This document shows, piece after piece, positions 15,222 to 17,909 of a DNA stretch of 17,909 bases (positions are counted from its first letter, which is position 1; every line of letters begins with the position of its first letter). The stretch spans positions 1 through 17,909 of the forward strand of contig JAITOW010000066.1 of the NCBI GenBank assembly GCA_031289835.1, in the 5' to 3' direction. The DNA comes from Puniceicoccales bacterium. GTDB lineage: Bacteria > Verrucomicrobiota > Verrucomicrobiia > Opitutales > JAIRKQ01. A program made the position numbers and the translations under genes. The notes below the pieces were generated by a model, which had not been told where the DNA came from, made no database searches, and saw only the letters and a list, made by a program, of their open reading frames with translations.

Positions 15222-16496
15222 TTAAAAGATTGTATTATCTTTAATCACAGTTTCGTTTGTAACACATAAAATCCCATCTTTAATGTAAAGTCCATCGCGC
15301 TCGTATCCATCCGGTTTTCCATCCGGCGAAAGGCGTACATTTTTGCCAATGCGCACATTTTTATCTAAAATTGCCTTTTTAATAATGGTGTTTTCGCCGA
15401 CACCGAGCTCAATTTCACTTTGTTGAGCGCTATCAACGGAATCAAAATAATCTGCGCCAAACATCAAAACGTTTTCCAGGCGCGCACTTTTTTTTATAAC
15501 CGACCTCAGTCCGATTACGCACCTATTTAGGGAGGCTTCGGTTATGATGCATCCGTCGGAAAGCAGGGTGTTTTCTACGCAGCAACTATTCACTTTGCAA
15601 GCTGGCAGATATCTCGCACACGTGTAAATTGGGTTTTTCGCATCAAAAAAATCAAACTCTGGGACGACGTCGGTCAACATGAGATTCGTATCGAAGAACG
15701 AGCGAACCGTCCCTATATCTTCCCAAAAACCATCGAACATGTACCCATACATTTTGTATTTGCTGAGCATGTTCGGTATTATATCCTTGCCGAAATCGCT
15801 GCCACCATCCGAAGTTAGCACTTCTTTTAGCACCTTTGCCGTAAAAACATAAATCCCCATGGAGGCGAGATAGGTGTTCATGGAATCCCTGTTTTTGAGC
15901 ATGTTTCTTAGGGAAAGTGGCACTTCGAAACCACTAACCTGAGTTTTGTCCTGGGGCTTTTCCGCGAATTTTTTAATTCTAAAGTCTTTATCCATGGCCA
16001 TAATTCCGAATGTGGAAATCCTGTATTCCGGAATTGGTTTGGCCGAAATTGTGGCATCCGCCCTCACGTTTATGTGATGTTGCACCAACTCAGCCAGATC
16101 CATTCGGTAGAGCTGATCTCCGGACAAAATTAGAACAATGTCTTCGTCGCGCGTGGAAATGTACTGAAGATTTTTGCGCACAGCATCGGCATTTCCCACA
16201 TACCAATGTTCACCGGCGGAACTTGTTTGCTCAGCGGGGAAAATATCAATGATGCCATCGCTAAAATTATCGAAGCGGTAAGTATGTTCGATGTGCCTGT
16301 GAAGTGATCTTGTTTGGAACTGCGTAAGGATGTAAATTTTGTTAAACGATGAATTTAAACAATTGCTAATGGGAATATCGACCAATCTATATTTTCCGGC
16401 CAGGGGTACGGCCGGCTTGCAACGGGTTTTTGTCAATGGATACAGCCTATCTCCGCGACCCCCTCCCATGATTATGCAATATACGTTTAGCTTCAT
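15222..16496 (-). CDS. glgC: glucose-1-phosphate adenylyltransferase
   Basis: The 424-residue enzyme makes ADP-glucose from ATP and glucose-1-phosphate, the committed step of bacterial glycogen synthesis. The nucleotide-binding start IIMGGGRGDRLYPLT (8-22) and KPAVPLAGKYRLVDIPISNC (27-46) are intact. ILSGDQLYRMD (123-133) holds the metal Asp127, FAEKP (177-181) the glucose-1-phosphate Lys180, and GFWEDIGTV (256-264) closes the catalytic domain. A left-handed beta-helix follows (about 290-424). MFGADYF and GVGENTIIKKAILDKN look like the cyanobacterial/plant branch, where 3-phosphoglycerate activates, but the regulator here is inference. ATG 16496 has AGGAAAGG directly upstream, a good start. 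It is divergent from the uhpC-type gene and upstream of the kinase gene. Confidence 0.97.
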   Translation of the reverse strand: MKLNVYCIIMGGGRGDRLYPLTKTRCKPAVPLAGKYRLVDIPISNCLNSSFNKIYILTQFQTRSLHRHIEHTYRFDNFSDGIIDIFPAEQTSSAGEHWYVGNADAVRKNLQYISTRDEDIVLILSGDQLYRMDLAELVQHHINVRADATISAKPIPEYRISTFGIMAMDKDFRIKKFAEKPQDKTQVSGFEVPLSLRNMLKNRDSMNTYLASMGIYVFTAKVLKEVLTSDGGSDFGKDIIPNMLSKYKMYGYMFDGFWEDIGTVRSFFDTNLMLTDVVPEFDFFDAKNPIYTCARYLPACKVNSCCVENTLLSDGCIITEASLNRCVIGLRSVIKKSARLENVLMFGADYFDSVDSAQQSEIELGVGENTIIKKAILDKNVRIGKNVRLSPDGKPDGYERDGLYIKDGILCVTNETVIKDNTIF

Positions 16497-16757
16497 CCTT
16501 TCCTAAAGCCTACAAATTTTCAAACGAAAGTCAATATAATCTTGAAATTGAATCAAATTTAATAAAAAAACAAATATAAGAAAATGAATTTTGCCATGCT
16601 AGCAGCTCAGGAAGGATTGTTTTAAGTCAAGAAAAATTTTGCTAATATTTGCGTTTTATTGCAACATTGGCACTTTCAAACATTCGCACGATGCTATCTT
16701 TGTTTTCTTCGTAAAAAACATTTGCCATCCATTGAAAAAACGACCATTTACAAGCCA
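16497..16757. promoter_or_regulatory. AT-rich divergent intergenic region, glgC and uhpC-type gene
   Basis: This 261-bp gap should hold promoters for both genes. A perfect TATAAT on the plus strand (16535-16540) lacks a good -35 box at 16-18 bp. TAATAT at 16643-16648 is another plus-strand -10 candidate, with only weak partners. I see no palindrome, RNA gene or coding sequence here. Confidence 0.3.
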
Positions 16758-17798
16758 ATGTTGCATTTTCCCTTCAGAAAAAAACGCCGCGACGATGTAA
16801 ACGAGCAGTATAAGTATTGGAGAACTAGGATTTTATACTCGCTAATTATGGGATATGCTACGTTTTACCTCGTTCGCCAAAATTTTCAGATCGCGACGCC
16901 AAAAATGTTGGATGAACTTGGATACACGCGAACGGAAATAGGATGGGTGTTTTCGGCCTTTGCCATAATATACGGCGTGGGGAAGTTTGTTAGTGGAATG
17001 ATCTGCGATCGAACCAATGCGCGCTATTTCATGACAATCGGGCTGGTTGGTTCGGCATTTTGCAGCCTACTTATCGGGTTTTCTAGCTCATTGACAGTCC
17101 TTGTCATATTCTATTCGCTAAACGGAGCCTTCCAATCGGCTGGGTGGCCGCCGGTATCACGCCTGATGACGCAGTGGTATTCTCCGGAAGAGCTTGGCAC
17201 AAAATGGGGCATTGTCAGCGCTTCCCACCAACTCGGCAGCATAATAATATTGATCATTGGCGCCCATCTATCCGTTATGTTTGGGTGGCGCTTTGTTTTT
17301 ATCATACCCGCGGTCATTGCACTGATACTTGCGCTATTTCTCCTCGAGCGATTGAGAGACAGTCCTCAGTCACTCGGTTTGCCGTCCATCGAAGAAAAGG
17401 AAAATCTTGCCGTTGATGGTGTGCAACATTCCGATGCCGAAGAAATTACGATCAAGGAGGTCATGTTTGAACACATCCTGCCGAATAAGGCGCTGTGGTA
17501 CGTTTGCATGGCGAATTTTTTTGTGTATATAATAAGAATGGGATTTTTCAACTGGGCACCAACGTTTTTGCGGGAAGCCTGTGGCATAGGTGTCATCGGT
17601 GCAGCTTGGCAAAATGTGGCATTCGAGTTCATGGGATCAATCGGTGGACTTACCGCCGGTTGGGCCTCCGACAAAATATTTCGTGGAAAAAGAAATTGTA
17701 CGGCATTCTATTTTATGGCATGCCTCATTGTTTCCCTGTTCATTTTCTGGAAAATGTCCACACATTCCGTTTGGATAAATACATTTTTGGATTTTTGA
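16758..17798 (+). CDS. uhpC: UhpC/GlpT-family sugar-phosphate transporter, 5' part, frame broken at 17796
   Basis: This major facilitator protein belongs to the organophosphate:Pi antiporter family; chlamydial UhpC imports glucose-6-phosphate from the host. The start YKYWRTRI (18-25), FYLVRQNF with Arg40, the loop DRTNARYF, GWPPVSRLMTQWYSPEELGTKWG and IIRMGFFNWAPTFL with Arg260 are all family blocks. The two arginines match the phosphate-binding pair of GlpT (Arg45 and Arg269). I chose ATG 16758 because homologues begin close to YKYW; an upstream in-frame TTG at 16659 adds unlike residues. The frame stops at TGA 17796-17798 after 346 residues, in a T5 tract, against a usual 440-460. Family sequence continues in another frame to the window edge. 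It could be a mutation, phase variation or a sequencing error. UhpC versus other family members is inferred. Confidence 0.85.
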   Translation: MLHFPFRKKRRDDVNEQYKYWRTRILYSLIMGYATFYLVRQNFQIATPKMLDELGYTRTEIGWVFSAFAIIYGVGKFVSGMICDRTNARYFMTIGLVGSAFCSLLIGFSSSLTVLVIFYSLNGAFQSAGWPPVSRLMTQWYSPEELGTKWGIVSASHQLGSIIILIIGAHLSVMFGWRFVFIIPAVIALILALFLLERLRDSPQSLGLPSIEEKENLAVDGVQHSDAEEITIKEVMFEHILPNKALWYVCMANFFVYIIRMGFFNWAPTFLREACGIGVIGAAWQNVAFEFMGSIGGLTAGWASDKIFRGKRNCTAFYFMACLIVSLFIFWKMSTHSVWINTFLDF

Positions 17799-17909
17799 TG
17801 GGATTTTTCATATATGGTCCCCAAACCTTAGTTGGGCTTTCCGGCGCTGAATTTGGCTCTCGCCGTGCCGCTGCGACTGGGGCTGGCTTGACGGGCCTAT
17901 TCGGCTATC
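17798..17909 (+). pseudogene. out-of-frame continuation of the uhpC-type gene, cut by the window end
   Basis: From 17798 the shifted frame is open for 37 codons and reads MGFFIYGPQTLVGLSG and then AEFGSRRAAATGAGLTGLFG. This is the expected next transmembrane block of UhpC/GlpT proteins (family text GFxxYGPQMLxG). Adding one T to the TTTTT at 17792-17796 would restore D-F-L-M-G-F-F-I-Y-G-P. The rest of the gene lies beyond the window. Confidence 0.85.

Noticed and set aside
16659..16757. Upstream TTG start for the uhpC-type gene
   Set aside because: The added 33 residues do not resemble the family, whose members begin shortly before the YKYW block. ATG 16758 fits.
1..17909. tRNA, rRNA, CRISPR arrays, insertion sequences
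   Set aside because: Intergenic regions were read on both strands. No TTCGA-centred tRNA arm with matching stems, no regularly spaced repeat-spacer units and no transposase or terminal inverted repeats were found.

Overview
The window reads as a piece of a host-associated bacterial chromosome, most likely from the PVC superphylum (Verrucomicrobiota, Opitutae/Puniceicoccales-like, or a Chlamydiota relative). This is inferred from three things: a chlamydia-like UhpC sugar-phosphate transporter, a PPi-type phosphofructokinase homologue and a plant/cyanobacterium-like GlgC; a 7TM-HD phosphodiesterase next to YbeY; and a probable papain-like secreted protease. No rRNA gene or other decisive marker is present. 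Base composition is moderate and slightly AT-rich between genes. Clear Shine-Dalgarno sequences are rare.

Layout. Positions 1-953 hold no convincing gene: a degenerate 23-bp tandem repeat (96-210), then a GC-rich stretch (about 265-850) broken by stops in every frame, with at most one doubtful lipoprotein-like ORF. From 954 to 11000 everything lies on the minus strand. In transcription order it runs: unknown lipoprotein, infC, N-acetylmuramoyl-L-alanine amidase, HIT hydrolase, PgpH-type HD phosphodiesterase, ybeY, mutS. A separate unit follows, encoding a 345-residue protein with a papain/Josephin-like Cys-His-Asp arrangement and two perfect palindromes at its promoter and start codon. At 11150-12325 a plus-strand gene encodes a phosphofructokinase-family protein that has lost nearly all of its catalytic signature and is probably a pseudoenzyme. 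It ends at a likely terminator facing a minus-strand operon rpmH-rnpA-yidD-pepP (14266-12371), which has a consensus -35 box. Upstream, also on the minus strand, are glgC and an adenylate-kinase-like protein with a possible signal peptide. Divergent from glgC is a uhpC-type antiporter whose frame breaks at 17796. The family sequence resumes in another frame and runs off the window edge.

How the genes fit together. UhpC (sugar-phosphate import), the PFK-like protein and GlgC (ADP-glucose for glycogen) suggest a life built on host sugar phosphates stored as glycogen. The rest is housekeeping: translation (infC, rpmH), RNA processing (rnpA, ybeY), mismatch repair (mutS), envelope (amidase, yidD, lipoprotein), c-di-AMP turnover (PgpH type) and peptide recycling (pepP-like). 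The most notable items are the papain-like candidate effector with its paired palindromes, the apparently dead PFK paralogue, the possibly exported nucleotide kinase and the one-base break in uhpC.
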